A stretch of 46,108 nt of DNA from Lachnospiraceae bacterium (GTDB lineage Bacteria; Bacillota_A; Clostridia; Lachnospirales; Lachnospiraceae). Shown piece by piece: positions 22,046 to 31,314 of this stretch; positions within the stretch are counted from its first letter, which is position 1; the number at the start of each line of letters is the position of its first letter. The stretch is taken from contig JAGZJD010000015.1 in assembly GCA_018365895.1 (NCBI GenBank), positions 1-46,108 of the forward strand. Direction: 5' to 3'. The position numbers and the translations under genes are program-made. Under the pieces are notes generated by a model. That model was not told where the DNA came from and searched no databases. It saw only the letters and a program-made list of their open reading frames with translations.

Positions 22046-23167
22046 ATGGAAAAAAGGGAATTTGAAAAATTAGGGGTGGAAACGTCTCTGCTTGGATTTG
22101 GATGTATGCGTTTTCCAATGACAGAAGAAGGAAAGATTGATGAGCAGGAAGCAGAAAAGATGATCGATCATGCTATTGCAGGCGGTGTAAATTATATTGA
22201 TACTGCATATCCGTACCATAATGGGGATAGTGAGCCTTTTGTGGGACGTGTACTGGACAAATATAATCGTGAAGATTATTACCTGGCAACAAAACTGCCA
22301 ATCTGGAAACTTGAAACACTGGAAGATGCAAAGCACATCTTTGAAGAGCAGTTGGAAAGACTGCATAAAGATTATGTGGATTTTTATTTATTACATGCGC
22401 TTGACAAATCACGTTTTCAGAAGGTAGTAGATCTCGGAATTATTCCATATCTGGAAGAGATGCGTGCGAAAGGAAAGATTAGATATATTGGTTTCTCTTT
22501 CCATGATGAATATGAAGTATTTGAGGAAATCCTGAATTATTATCACTGGGATTTCTGCCAAATTCAGTTTAATTATATGGATACAGAAGAACAGGCAGGA
22601 TTAAAAGGATATCATCTGGCGGAGGAAAAAGGAATTCCGATCGTTATTATGGAACCAATTAAAGGAGGTATGCTTGCATCACTTCCGGCACAGGCAGAAG
22701 AACCGTTAAAAGTGATGGCACCGCAAGAGAGCGTAGCTTCATGGGCGCTCAGATTTGTGGGAACATTTTCCAATGTTAAAGTTATTTTAAGCGGAATGAG
22801 CACTATGGAGCAGGTAGAAGACAATCTGCATGTATTTCAAAACTTCCATCTGCTGTCCGCAGAAGAGCAGAAGTTAATTGAGGATACAGCAAACAGACTG
22901 AAAGCAAGAGTAAAGAATGGATGTACAGGATGCGCTTACTGTATGCCATGTCCGGCAGGGGTAAATATTCCGGCAAACTTTAAGTTGTGGAACGAACACG
23001 CGATCTATGAGAATACATCCCAGATTAAAAAACGCTGGGAAGGCTGGGAAGAGGAATCCAGGGCAGATCACTGTGTCAAATGCGGCAAATGTGAGACGGT
23101 ATGTCCACAGAAGATTTCCATTCGGGAAGACCTGGCAAAAGTTGCAGCGGAAATGAAAGCACTTTAG
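22046..23167 (+). CDS. Aldo/keto reductase with C-terminal ferredoxin-like cysteines
   Basis: It is likely an NAD(P)H-linked oxidoreductase of unknown substrate. The 373-residue product has the TIM-barrel signature (VNYIDTAYPYHNGDSEPFVG, with catalytic Asp and Tyr), LATKLP (catalytic Lys) and VDFYLLHALD (His). The C terminus carries cysteines CTGCAYCMPCP (about residue 292) and CVKCGKCETVCPQ (about 346), arranged for iron-sulfur clusters, so electrons may come from or go to ferredoxin. Length is normal for this fused group. GGAGACAGC precedes the start. It converges with truA, overlapping by four bases. Confidence 0.92.
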   Translation: MEKREFEKLGVETSLLGFGCMRFPMTEEGKIDEQEAEKMIDHAIAGGVNYIDTAYPYHNGDSEPFVGRVLDKYNREDYYLATKLPIWKLETLEDAKHIFEEQLERLHKDYVDFYLLHALDKSRFQKVVDLGIIPYLEEMRAKGKIRYIGFSFHDEYEVFEEILNYYHWDFCQIQFNYMDTEEQAGLKGYHLAEEKGIPIVIMEPIKGGMLASLPAQAEEPLKVMAPQESVASWALRFVGTFSNVKVILSGMSTMEQVEDNLHVFQNFHLLSAEEQKLIEDTANRLKARVKNGCTGCAYCMPCPAGVNIPANFKLWNEHAIYENTSQIKKRWEGWEEESRADHCVKCGKCETVCPQKISIREDLAKVAAEMKAL

Positions 23168-23937
23168 TGATTCATTTGCAGAGTGCTTTCAGGATATTCG
23201 ACTGTTTCTAAAAAGAGTCCCTGCGGAGGAGCGGTAATTCCCGCATCTTTCCGGTCGCAGGAGGAAAGAATCTGTGCTGCGGCAGTTTGAGGAAGTGTGC
23301 CCCGCCCAATATCTACAAGGGTTCCGCAGATAATGCGTACCATATTATAAAGAAATCCATTTCCGCGGATACGAATTTGAATCTCGCGTTCCAACTCGAT
23401 GATATCAAGTGAGTAGATTTCCCGGACAGTGGATTTCTTTGTTTTTTTCAAAGAAGAAAATCCTTTAAAATCATGAACACCGATCAGCACGGAAGCTGCC
23501 TGACGCATGGAAGAAAGGTCGAGTGTCTCCGGAAACTGCCAGGTATATTTACGATCGAAAACAGAAGGGAAATCTGGTTTTGCGATACGGTACAGATAAG
23601 TCTTGGAAGAGGCGCTTAGGCGGCTGTGAAACCGTTCAGGAACATCTTCTACGGAATATACAAAAATATCTTTTGGAAGATAAGAAGATAGGTATGTGCG
23701 GATCTCCTGACAGGATTTGCGGCAGTCAGTATGAAAGTTAGCAGTTTGTCCGAGAGCATGGACACCTGCATCTGTTCGTCCGGAACCAATAACAGAAATT
23801 TCTTCCCCGGTCATTTTTGATAGTACTTCTTCCAATTTGCCCTGAATTGTGTTTGTGTTAGTATCATTTCCGAGACGCTGCCATCCATAATAGCGAGTTC
23901 CATCGTATTCTAGTATCATCTTTATATTTCGTTTCAT
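23164..23937 (-). CDS. truA: tRNA pseudouridine synthase A
   Basis: It makes pseudouridine at positions 38-40 of tRNA anticodon stems. The 257-residue product starts MKRNIKMILEYDGTRYYGWQ and contains the catalytic aspartate in GSGRTDAGVHALGQTANF (about residue 55) and the family end region RGNGFLYNMVRIICGTLVDI. Length is standard. It is on the minus strand between two plus-strand groups; its stop overlaps the convergent reductase gene. Confidence 0.97.
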   Translation of the reverse strand: MKRNIKMILEYDGTRYYGWQRLGNDTNTNTIQGKLEEVLSKMTGEEISVIGSGRTDAGVHALGQTANFHTDCRKSCQEIRTYLSSYLPKDIFVYSVEDVPERFHSRLSASSKTYLYRIAKPDFPSVFDRKYTWQFPETLDLSSMRQAASVLIGVHDFKGFSSLKKTKKSTVREIYSLDIIELEREIQIRIRGNGFLYNMVRIICGTLVDIGRGTLPQTAAAQILSSCDRKDAGITAPPQGLFLETVEYPESTLQMNH

Positions 23938-23998
23938 TAGTTATTCTCCATCCTTTTAAATTTTTATGCAATTTTCTCATGAAAATATTATAATTATC

Positions 23999-24028
23999 TT
24001 AACATAGTACCCCATTCAATGCTATACT
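23999..24028 (+). promoter_or_regulatory. Promoter of the TSUP-transporter gene
   Basis: TTAACA (23999-24004) and TATACT (24023-24028) with an 18-base spacer, about 40 bases before the ATG at 24067. Confidence 0.55.
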
Positions 24029-24066
24029 AAAAAAGAATGTGAATGAAAGTTGAGGAGGAAAGAAAT

Positions 24067-24828
24067 ATGGAATTACAGGGACTGCTGATTGTGTGTCCGT
24101 TAGTCTTTCTTGCGGGATTTGTGGACGCAATTGCAGGAGGTGGGGGAATCATCTCACTTCCGGCCTATTTATTTGCAGGGATTCCGCCCCATATGGCGCT
24201 GGGAACAAATAAACTCTCGTCTACTAGCGGAACATTGATTTCAACAATCAGATATATGAAGAATGGTTATTTGAAAGGAATCGGTTTGCTAGCTGCGTTA
24301 GCTGCTGTGGCAGCAATTGCCGGAAGTGCAGCAGGCTCCAGAATTGCATTGTTTGTTCCGGGGAAGATTATTGAGAACTTGATGCTGATTGTATTGCCGG
24401 TAGTAGCATTTTTTGTATTGAGAAATAAATCCTTTTCAGAGGAGAAGGAGGCACAGCCGCTTCCGGGAAAGAAAAGAATCGTTTTGACCCTTGCAGCAGC
24501 GTTTGGGATTGGAATGTATGACGGGCTGTACGGACCTGGAACCGGAACCTTTTTGCTGCTTGTTTTGACAGGAATTACACATCTTTCTATGAAACAGGCA
24601 AGTGCGGCTACGAAGATCATTAATTTAGCAAGCAATGTATCGGCACTGATTACTTTTCTTGCTAGTGGTTCAGTAGATTATCGACTCGGAATTGCCGGAG
24701 CTGTCTGTTGTATTGCCGGACATTATGTTGGTGCAGGAATGGTTGTCAAAGATGGAACAAAGATTGTAAAACCGGTCGTGATATTTGTACTTGCGGCTTT
24801 ATTTATAAAAGTAATATTAGGAAAGTAG
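24067..24828 (+). CDS. TSUP family permease (TauE/SafE type)
   Basis: It is a membrane transporter family linked to organosulfur compounds and other small anions; the substrate here is not known. The 253-residue product has about eight hydrophobic segments and the family start FLAGFVDAIAGGGGIISLPA, plus the repeated second-half motif GMYDGLYGPGTGTFLLLVL. ATG 24067 follows GAGGAGGAAAG; an in-frame ATG at 24043 lacks that support. It is probably co-transcribed with the following cyclotransferase-like gene and CorA. Confidence 0.88.
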   Translation: MELQGLLIVCPLVFLAGFVDAIAGGGGIISLPAYLFAGIPPHMALGTNKLSSTSGTLISTIRYMKNGYLKGIGLLAALAAVAAIAGSAAGSRIALFVPGKIIENLMLIVLPVVAFFVLRNKSFSEEKEAQPLPGKKRIVLTLAAAFGIGMYDGLYGPGTGTFLLLVLTGITHLSMKQASAATKIINLASNVSALITFLASGSVDYRLGIAGAVCCIAGHYVGAGMVVKDGTKIVKPVVIFVLAALFIKVILGK

Positions 24829-24837
24829 GGGTAAGAT

Positions 24838-25266
24838 ATGGAAAAGTTATTTACATATGGAACATTCCAACATCCGTATGTCCAAGAAAAGATTCTTGGA
24901 AGGGTAATACAGGGGCGCGAAGGTGTCTTAGAGAATTTTGCGGTAAACTGTGCATTGGAATATTATGATCTTACCGAATGTGAAGGCAGCAGTGTAAGTG
25001 GAATGGTGCTTGATCTGACCGAAGAGGAGCTTAATCGGGCAGATATTTGGGAAAATGTACCGCTGTATACGAGACGACATTTTCCGGTGCGCACAGAACA
25101 GGGATTGGAAGAAGCTACTGTTTACATGATGACAGAGCGCCCGAAAGAATTTTGTAAATTGGAAATCAGCGGAACATACTCCTGTGTTTCCGAAGAAAAT
25201 TTGAAAAAAGAGATTGATGCGTGTGTAGATGCACATCCGGAACTTCAGATGAATAAACGGGAATAG
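24838..25266 (+). CDS. Gamma-glutamylcyclotransferase-like (AIG2) protein
   Basis: The 142-residue product starts MEKLFTYGTFQHPYVQEKIL, the YGTL-like opening of the gamma-glutamylcyclotransferase fold, and has the mid-domain VSGMVLDLTEEELNRADIWE with a possible catalytic glutamate in LTEEEL. Members act on gamma-glutamyl amines or peptides, but many are uncharacterised. It begins ten bases after the permease stop. Confidence 0.75.
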   Translation: MEKLFTYGTFQHPYVQEKILGRVIQGREGVLENFAVNCALEYYDLTECEGSSVSGMVLDLTEEELNRADIWENVPLYTRRHFPVRTEQGLEEATVYMMTERPKEFCKLEISGTYSCVSEENLKKEIDACVDAHPELQMNKRE

Positions 25267-25285
25267 AAACAGGGGGAAGAGTGTC

Positions 25286-26227
25286 ATGATAGGAATTTAT
25301 AAGACAGAATACGGTGTTATGCATGCTCTGGAAAAACCGGAAGATGGTACATGGATACAGCTTACGAGTCCGACATTGGATGAATGTCGGGAAGTAGCAG
25401 CGGAATTTGAGATTGATATTCTTGACCTTAGAACAGCGCTCGATGATGAGGAAAGTGCCCGTGTCAGCATTGAAGACGGATATACACTAATCCTTGTAGA
25501 TATTCCGTCAAGAGAAGTACGACATGGAAGGGAAGCGTACACAACAATCCCTCTTGGTATTATTTTGACAGAATCGGTAATCATTACTGTCTGCGCGGAA
25601 GAAAATGCGGTGCTGGATTATTTTACAGATCATCGCCTGAAAGATTTCAGTACAAAGAAACGTATGCGCTTTGTATATCAGCTGTTGTATCGCTGTTGTA
25701 TGTATTATCAGAGTTATCTGAGAGTCATTAACCGCAGAAGAACGGAAATCGAGGCAAGCATCCATAAGAACACAGAAGATTCTGATCTCATCGATCTTCA
25801 CGAATTAGAATCAAACCTTGTATACTTTGCAACATCTCTGCGAAAGAATGGAGTTGTTTTAAACAGACTGACGAGGTATGAACGGATTAAGCAGTATCCG
25901 GAGGACAGTGAGCTTTTGGAAGATGTGATTGTAGAGAATACGCAGGCGATAGAAATGACACAGATTTACAGAGATATTATCAGTGGTACAAAAGAATTGT
26001 TGTCAACAGTTATTAATAATCGTTTGAATAATGTAATGAAATATTTAGCTTCGATTACGATTGTAATGGCGATTCCGACAATTATTTCCGGGCTGTACGG
26101 GATGAATGTTGAGGTAAGCGGGATGCCTCTTTCACAGAATCCATATGGATTTGGAATTATTTGTCTCCTGACGCTTTTGATCTGCTGCGTGACAGTAGTG
26201 ATCTTAAAGAAGCGAAAGATGATGTAA
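25286..26227 (+). CDS. corA: CorA-type magnesium/metal ion channel
   Basis: CorA pentamers let Mg2+ (also Co2+, Ni2+) into the cell. The 313-residue product has a large cytoplasmic N-terminal domain, a long helix, and two C-terminal membrane segments, with the signature YGMNVEVSGMP (about residue 272) between them. Length is typical. The start ATG 25286 follows GGGGGAAGAG. It closes the small group starting at 24067. Confidence 0.93.
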   Translation: MIGIYKTEYGVMHALEKPEDGTWIQLTSPTLDECREVAAEFEIDILDLRTALDDEESARVSIEDGYTLILVDIPSREVRHGREAYTTIPLGIILTESVIITVCAEENAVLDYFTDHRLKDFSTKKRMRFVYQLLYRCCMYYQSYLRVINRRRTEIEASIHKNTEDSDLIDLHELESNLVYFATSLRKNGVVLNRLTRYERIKQYPEDSELLEDVIVENTQAIEMTQIYRDIISGTKELLSTVINNRLNNVMKYLASITIVMAIPTIISGLYGMNVEVSGMPLSQNPYGFGIICLLTLLICCVTVVILKKRKMM

Positions 26228-26332
26228 TCACTTTATATGGACACGCTCATATTGTGAAGAAATTTCATACTATTTATAAAGAGATAGAGTTTTATGACAG
26301 TCTTTAGCAGAAAAATAAATAGGAGGGATCAG

Positions 26333-27253
26333 ATGCAGGGAATTAGCGAAAGCATAGCAGGAGCTGCCAGGGAGATCTGCAAGAATTACGAAGAAGAAGA
26401 ACTGTTTCGACCAAAACCAGGAAAAAAGATGCCGGAGCGGGCAGTTATTATTGAATTTATCCGGGAACTGAAGAAGATTATGTTTCCGGGATATTTTGGA
26501 AAAGATGCAGCATTGGACGGGGATGTAAATTGCTATATCGGTTACAGGATCAGTCACCTCTATTCTATGTTAAAGGAACAGGTTGCGACTGCGTTGGCCT
26601 ATTTCAGAGAATTAGAAGCATGTGAGGCTGAACGGGATGAGGAGGCAGATAATATCTGCCGGAGATTTTTCGAGGAACTGCCGAAACTTCAAAGGATACT
26701 TTTGACAGATATTCAGGCAGGGTTTGACGGAGATCCGGCAGCTAAGAGTAAAGAAGAGATCATTTATTCCTATCCGGGATTGTTTGCGATTTATGTATAT
26801 CGGGTTGCCCATGTGCTTTATCAGGAAGAGGTTCCGTTTCTTCCACGTATCATGTCAGAATATGCCCATGGAAGGACCGGAATTGATATTAACCCGGGGG
26901 CAGTGATTGGAGAATATTTTTTCATTGATCATGGTACAGGAGTGGTAATTGGAGAGACAACAGAGATTGGGCAAAATGTAAAACTCTATCAGGGTGTTAC
27001 ACTCGGAGCGCTTTCTACGAGAGACGGTCAGCAGCTTGCAGGAGTAAAGCGGCATCCGACAATTGAAGATCATGTAACGATTTATTCAAACTCGACTGTG
27101 CTCGGTGGAGAAACTGTGATTGGTGAGAATACAATTATTGGAGGAAATACATTTATTACAACATCTATTCCGCCGAATACGAAAGTGAGTGCGAAAAGTC
27201 CGGAACTTGTAATTAAAAGTCCGAAAAGAAATGCAAAGGATTGGGAGATTTAA
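26333..27253 (+). CDS. cysE: Serine O-acetyltransferase (long EpsC-type)
   Basis: It makes O-acetylserine from serine and acetyl-CoA, the first step to cysteine. The 306-residue product has an N-terminal helical domain (about 170 residues) and a left-handed beta-helix with hexapeptide repeats: GIDINPGAVIGEYFFIDHGT, then GVVIGETTEIGQNVKLYQGV and TIYSNSTVLGGETVIGENTI, including the catalytic HGTGVVIGE histidine. ATG 26333 follows AGGAGGG; ATG 26294 has no ribosome binding site. No cysK lies nearby. Confidence 0.93.
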   Translation: MQGISESIAGAAREICKNYEEEELFRPKPGKKMPERAVIIEFIRELKKIMFPGYFGKDAALDGDVNCYIGYRISHLYSMLKEQVATALAYFRELEACEAERDEEADNICRRFFEELPKLQRILLTDIQAGFDGDPAAKSKEEIIYSYPGLFAIYVYRVAHVLYQEEVPFLPRIMSEYAHGRTGIDINPGAVIGEYFFIDHGTGVVIGETTEIGQNVKLYQGVTLGALSTRDGQQLAGVKRHPTIEDHVTIYSNSTVLGGETVIGENTIIGGNTFITTSIPPNTKVSAKSPELVIKSPKRNAKDWEI

Positions 27254-27268
27254 AAAAAGGAGATACAA

Positions 27269-28900
27269 ATGAGTATTAGTATTTTATTTGGCCTGCTTGG
27301 CGGGTTGGCATTATTTTTATATGGAATGCAGATGATGAGTACGAATTTGGAAGCAGTTGCCGGAAGCCGTATGAAAGGGCTTTTGGAGAAACTTTCGTCG
27401 AACCGTCTGCTGGGAGTTATCGTGGGGGCGGTAATCACTGCATTGATTCAATCGTCATCCGGTACAACAGTTATGGTAGTTGGATTTGTAAATTCAGGAT
27501 TAATGACACTTCGCCAGGCTGTCTGGATCATTATGGGTGCCAATATCGGTACAACGATTACCGGGCAGCTCGTAGCGCTTGATATCGGCGTATTTATGCC
27601 ATTTGTAGCATTTATTGGTGTGGCAGTGCTGATGTTTTCAAAAGATAAAAAAGTGCAGAGCATTGCGAGTATTATTGCCGGGCTTGGAATTTTGTTTATG
27701 GGGCTGGATGCCATGAGTGCAGCGATGGAACCTTTGAGAGATCTACCGGAATTTATTAACCTGATTACGAAGTTTTCCAATCCACTTCTTGGCATTATGG
27801 CAGGTGCTCTGTTTACAGCAGCGATCCAGTCTTCTGCGGCATCTGTAGGTATTCTTCAGGCGCTTGCGGTAAGCGGTGTAATCGGACTTGACAGCGCGGT
27901 ATTTGTACTTTTTGGACAAAATATCGGGACTTGTATTACAGCAGTTCTGGCATCTATCGGTGCGAATCGTAATGCAAAGCGTACAACGGTGATCCATTTA
28001 CTGTTTAATGTGATTGGAACGACAATATTTGTAATCATCGCATTAGTCACACCATTTGTGCCGTGGATAGAGTCATTGACACCTACGAATCCGGCAGGCC
28101 AGATTGCAAATGTACATACCGTGTTTAATATTGTAACAACATTGTTGTTACTCCCGTTTGGAGAGTATCTTGCGAAAGCAGCAGAGATGATTCTTCCGGA
28201 GCGTGCCGGTATGCACAGTGGTTCCCTCCAGTGGTATCGTGCAATCGGAAAACCGGGACGGGCTCTTGGTTCCTCTGCGATTGCTGTGCAGAATCTACTT
28301 GAGCAGACAGGCCATATGATGGATGCAGCTCGTGAGAATGTAAATGCGGCATTTGAAATGTTTTTGACCGGTGAGATAAGTGACATGCAGGATATTGAGG
28401 ATAGAGAAGAACGGATCGACTTGTATAACGTAGAGATATCTGAACGTATTTCTGATATTCTTGCAGTGGAGCAGTCGGTAAGTGAAATAGAACAAGTGAA
28501 CTGCATTTTCAACATTATCGGAAATATAGAACGAATCGGTGATCATGCAGTCAATCTTGCAGAATATGCCCAGACAATGAAAGAAAAGGGATATCAATTG
28601 TCTAAAAAAGGAAGAAAAGAAGTAGAGCGGATGCGGGAAAACTGCCGCGAAGGATTAGGCGCATTAAGGTTTGAGCAATTTGATGCATGCAAGGAGATAC
28701 TTGATGCGGCAATACAGTTTGAGCAGCAGACGGATGAAGAATCTACGGACTACAGAAGCAGACAGATTCGCCGTATCGGAAAGAAAGAATGCAGTATGGA
28801 GAGTGCGATACTGTATTCGGAATTACTTGTGGATTATGAACGAATTGGGGATCACGCATTGAATATTGCACAGAATTTTGCAAAGATTCAGGACGTATAA
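27269..28900 (+). CDS. Na+/phosphate cotransporter with C-terminal PhoU-like domain
   Basis: It is likely a sodium-driven phosphate importer (NptA/PNaS family). The 543-residue product has two inverted membrane repeats, each with the QSSSGTTVMVVGFV or QSSAASVGILQAL motif and a GANIGTT/GQNIGTC follow-up (about residues 60-90 and 190-220). A C-terminal PhoU-like helical domain of about 220 residues follows, which in related proteins links to phosphate control. GGAG precedes ATG 27269. Confidence 0.93.
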   Translation: MSISILFGLLGGLALFLYGMQMMSTNLEAVAGSRMKGLLEKLSSNRLLGVIVGAVITALIQSSSGTTVMVVGFVNSGLMTLRQAVWIIMGANIGTTITGQLVALDIGVFMPFVAFIGVAVLMFSKDKKVQSIASIIAGLGILFMGLDAMSAAMEPLRDLPEFINLITKFSNPLLGIMAGALFTAAIQSSAASVGILQALAVSGVIGLDSAVFVLFGQNIGTCITAVLASIGANRNAKRTTVIHLLFNVIGTTIFVIIALVTPFVPWIESLTPTNPAGQIANVHTVFNIVTTLLLLPFGEYLAKAAEMILPERAGMHSGSLQWYRAIGKPGRALGSSAIAVQNLLEQTGHMMDAARENVNAAFEMFLTGEISDMQDIEDREERIDLYNVEISERISDILAVEQSVSEIEQVNCIFNIIGNIERIGDHAVNLAEYAQTMKEKGYQLSKKGRKEVERMRENCREGLGALRFEQFDACKEILDAAIQFEQQTDEESTDYRSRQIRRIGKKECSMESAILYSELLVDYERIGDHALNIAQNFAKIQDV

Positions 28901-28983
28901 TAAAGTTTTGAAGTGTTTTATTGTAATTTGAAGCGCTTTCTTGTAAACAGAAAAAAGGATAAATGAAAGAAAAGGAATTGATT

Positions 28984-29484
28984 ATGGGAGAAAGAAAAGC
29001 AGTCATAAGAAATGCAAGACCGGAAGAATGGGAATTGCTGGCGGATATTGAAGCAGAGTGTTTTCCGCCGGCGGAGGCAGCAACGAGAGAATCCATTGAA
29101 AAACGTATGCGATTGTTTCCGGAAAATTTCTGGGTGGCAGAATCAGAAGGCGTCATACTTGGATTTATCAATGGAGGAGCAACTGATAAACCAGAACTTC
29201 CGGATGCGTTCTATCACGAAGAAGAAAAGCTTCATGTGCCGGATGGAGCTTATCAGACAGTGTTTGGTCTGAATGTGCGTCTTCAGTATCGAAGACAGGG
29301 GATTGCCAGACAGTTGGTTATGCAGATGATAGAAGCATCAAGACAGAGAGGAAAGAAAGGCGTTATTCTGACATGCAAGGAGCATTTAATTCCCTTTTAT
29401 TCTTCCTGTGGTTTTGTAAATCATGGAGTATCAGAGTCCGTACACGGAGGAGCAGTCTGGTATGATATGAAATGCATTTTCTGA
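28984..29484 (+). CDS. GNAT family N-acetyltransferase
   Basis: It transfers an acetyl group from acetyl-CoA; the substrate is unknown. The 166-residue product has the GNAT fold: motif A QYRRQGIARQLVMQMIEASR (acetyl-CoA loop RRQGIA), LTCKEHLIPFYSSCGFVNHG (motif B) and the upstream VFGLNVRLQ. The region FPPAEAATRESIEKR resembles arylalkylamine acetyltransferase-like members. ATG 28984 is chosen for AAAGGA spacing; 28963 is also in frame and would add seven residues. Confidence 0.88.
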   Translation: MGERKAVIRNARPEEWELLADIEAECFPPAEAATRESIEKRMRLFPENFWVAESEGVILGFINGGATDKPELPDAFYHEEEKLHVPDGAYQTVFGLNVRLQYRRQGIARQLVMQMIEASRQRGKKGVILTCKEHLIPFYSSCGFVNHGVSESVHGGAVWYDMKCIF

Positions 29485-29542
29485 TTTTTATAAAGAGAAA
29501 TATATAGAGACAGCAATGGAAGATATGTTTTTAGAAATGCTT

Positions 29543-29571
29543 GGAGTGGGTAATCAGAGATTATCCACTCC
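29543..29571. promoter_or_regulatory. 13-bp perfect-type hairpin in the gap before the amino-acid transporter
   Basis: GGAGTGGGTAATC (29543-29555) pairs with GATTATCCACTCC (29559-29571) over a three-base loop, with one G-U. It may be a terminator for the GNAT gene, although no T run follows on either strand. The rest of 29485-29800 holds the transporter promoter and no supported gene. Confidence 0.5.
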
Positions 29572-29677
29572 AATGCTGTGTCAGGGGGAATTTTAGGCAC
29601 CAGCGGGAGAAGAAATACAAAGAAAATGTATAATTATATACAAATGTCTTGGAAACTAAATGGAAATAGTGTTAATT

Positions 29678-29738
29678 TGCATAAATATACAAAAATATTA
29701 ATAAAAATACTTGCATTTGCAAAATTAAGTGCTATAAT
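29678..29738 (+). promoter_or_regulatory. Amino-acid transporter promoter with possible ARG-box operators
   Basis: TTGCAT (29711-29716) and TATAAT (29733-29738) are 16 bases apart. Two A/T-rich sites overlap or precede the -35: TGCATAAATATACAAA (29678-29693) and ATATTAATAAAAATACTTG (29695-29713). They resemble the arginine repressor box of Bacillus, which would fit an arginine/polar amino-acid transporter. The operator call is tentative. Confidence 0.5.
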
Positions 29739-29800
29739 AAGAAACATCAGAACACAAGAAACAATAAATAAGATTGATTGATAAGAAGGGAAGAGAGATT

Positions 29801-30595
29801 ATGAAAAATTGGAAGAAAGTTACAGCAGGGATTTTAACAGTAATGATGGCAGCTTCACTTGCTGCATGCGGAGGCACAAAAGAAGCGAAAACAATTGCAG
29901 GGAAAGAGGATCTGAAGGGCGCTGTTATTGGAGTACAGTTAGGAACAACAGGCGATCTTGAAGCATCAAAAGAAGAGTACGGTGCAAAAGAAGTACAGCG
30001 TTTCAGTAAAGGAAGCGAGGCAATTCAGGCATTAAAGACAGGACAGATTGACTGTGTGATTATTGATTCACAGCCGGCTAAGAACTTTATAGCAAAGAAT
30101 GACGATCTGAAGATCCTTGATGAAGAATTTGTGAATGAAGAGTATGCAGCATGTTTGAAAAAAGGAAATACAGAACTTCTTGAGAAAATGAATGATGCTT
30201 TGGAAGAACTGGAATCAGAGGGAACGATTGACGAGATTATGTCTAATTACATCGGTGAAAATGCCCAAAAAACTCCATACGAATCGCCGGCAGATGCAGA
30301 CCACTCTAATGGAAAATTGATTATGGCAACCAATGCAGAATTTGATCCATATGAGTACCATGAAGGCGATAAGATTGTTGGAATTGACATAGACATTGCA
30401 CAGGCAATCTGCGATAAGCTTGGATATGAATTACAGGTTGATGATATGGAATTTGATTCTATTCTTCCGGCAGTACAATCTGGAAAGGCTGATTTTGGAA
30501 TGGCAGGTATGACTGTGACAGAAGAGCGTGAAAAAAATGCCGATTTTACATCTACATATGCAAATGCAAGTCAGGTAATTATCGTTAAGAAGTAA
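29801..30595 (+). CDS. Amino-acid ABC transporter substrate-binding lipoprotein, circularly permuted
   Basis: It should capture a polar amino acid outside the cell. The 264-residue precursor has a signal peptide and lipobox (LAAC, Cys23). The SBP_bac_3 fold is present but in swapped order: the usual second half (DLKGAVIGVQLGTTGDLEAS, then IDCVIIDSQPAKNFIAKNDD, about residues 37-160) comes first, and the usual first half (GKLIMATNAEFDPYEYHEGD to ASQVIIVKK, residues 171-264) comes last. ATG 29801 follows GGGAAGAGAG. It heads an operon with the permease and ATPase. Confidence 0.9.
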   Translation: MKNWKKVTAGILTVMMAASLAACGGTKEAKTIAGKEDLKGAVIGVQLGTTGDLEASKEEYGAKEVQRFSKGSEAIQALKTGQIDCVIIDSQPAKNFIAKNDDLKILDEEFVNEEYAACLKKGNTELLEKMNDALEELESEGTIDEIMSNYIGENAQKTPYESPADADHSNGKLIMATNAEFDPYEYHEGDKIVGIDIDIAQAICDKLGYELQVDDMEFDSILPAVQSGKADFGMAGMTVTEEREKNADFTSTYANASQVIIVKK

Positions 30596-30615
30596 GAAAG
30601 CAAGCGGGTGACAAA

Positions 30616-31314
30616 GTGAGTTTGATTAATAAGATAGCAGATGGATTTTATTCTAATTTTATAGCCGGAGATATGTATCAATGGCTTTTAGATGGTTTGA
30701 AAAATACACTGCTCATTACAATCTTTGCAGTAATCCTCGGAATTATTATCGGATTTTTTGTAGCGATTGTGCGGGCGAGCCATGACAAATCAGGATCTTT
30801 TAAGATTCTTAACAGATTGTTTGTAATTTATATTACAGTCATCCGGGGTACACCGGTTATGATTCAGCTTTTGTTTATGAATTTTGTTATTTTTGCAAGT
30901 GTGTCTATGAATAAAATTTTGGTAGGAGCACTGGCATTCGGAATTAATTCCGGTGCCTATGTGGCAGAGACAGTGAGATCTGGTATTATGGCAGTGGATA
31001 ATGGACAGTTTGAGGCGGGCAGAAGCCTGGGATTAAATTATCGTCAGACAATGCGTCTCATTATTATACCACAGGCATTTAAAAACGTATTGCCGGCACT
31101 TGTAAATGAGTTTATTGCGTTGATGAAAGAGACTTCGATCATTGGATATATTGGAATGCAGGATCTGACAAAGGGCGCTATGATGATTCAGAGCCGTACA
31201 TTCGATGCGTTCTGGCCGTTATTGGCAGCAGCGGCAATTTATCTCGTACTTGTTATGGCGCTGACAGCATGTATGAACAAACTGGAAAAGAGGTTGCGTA
31301 CAAATGAGCGATAA
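30616..31314 (+). CDS. Polar amino-acid ABC transporter permease
   Basis: The 232-residue inner-membrane protein has about five membrane segments and the family motif for coupling to the ATPase ([20 protein letters not shown], then [20 protein letters not shown], about residues 100-155). It belongs to the HisM/GlnP group. The start is GTG at 30616 behind AAGCGGGTGA. Its end overlaps the ATPase gene by 11 bases. Confidence 0.92.
   Translation: MSLINKIADGFYSNFIAGDMYQWLLDGLKNTLLITIFAVILGIIIGFFVAIVRASHDKSGSFKILNRLFVIYITVIRGTPVMIQLLFMNFVIFASVSMNKILVGALAFGINSGAYVAETVRSGIMAVDNGQFEAGRSLGLNYRQTMRLIIIPQAFKNVLPALVNEFIALMKETSIIGYIGMQDLTKGAMMIQSRTFDAFWPLLAAAAIYLVLVMALTACMNKLEKRLRTNER

Noticed and set aside
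29578..29781. A 67-codon frame before the amino-acid transporter
   Set aside because: It crosses the transporter promoter and operators, has poor composition and no ribosome binding site.
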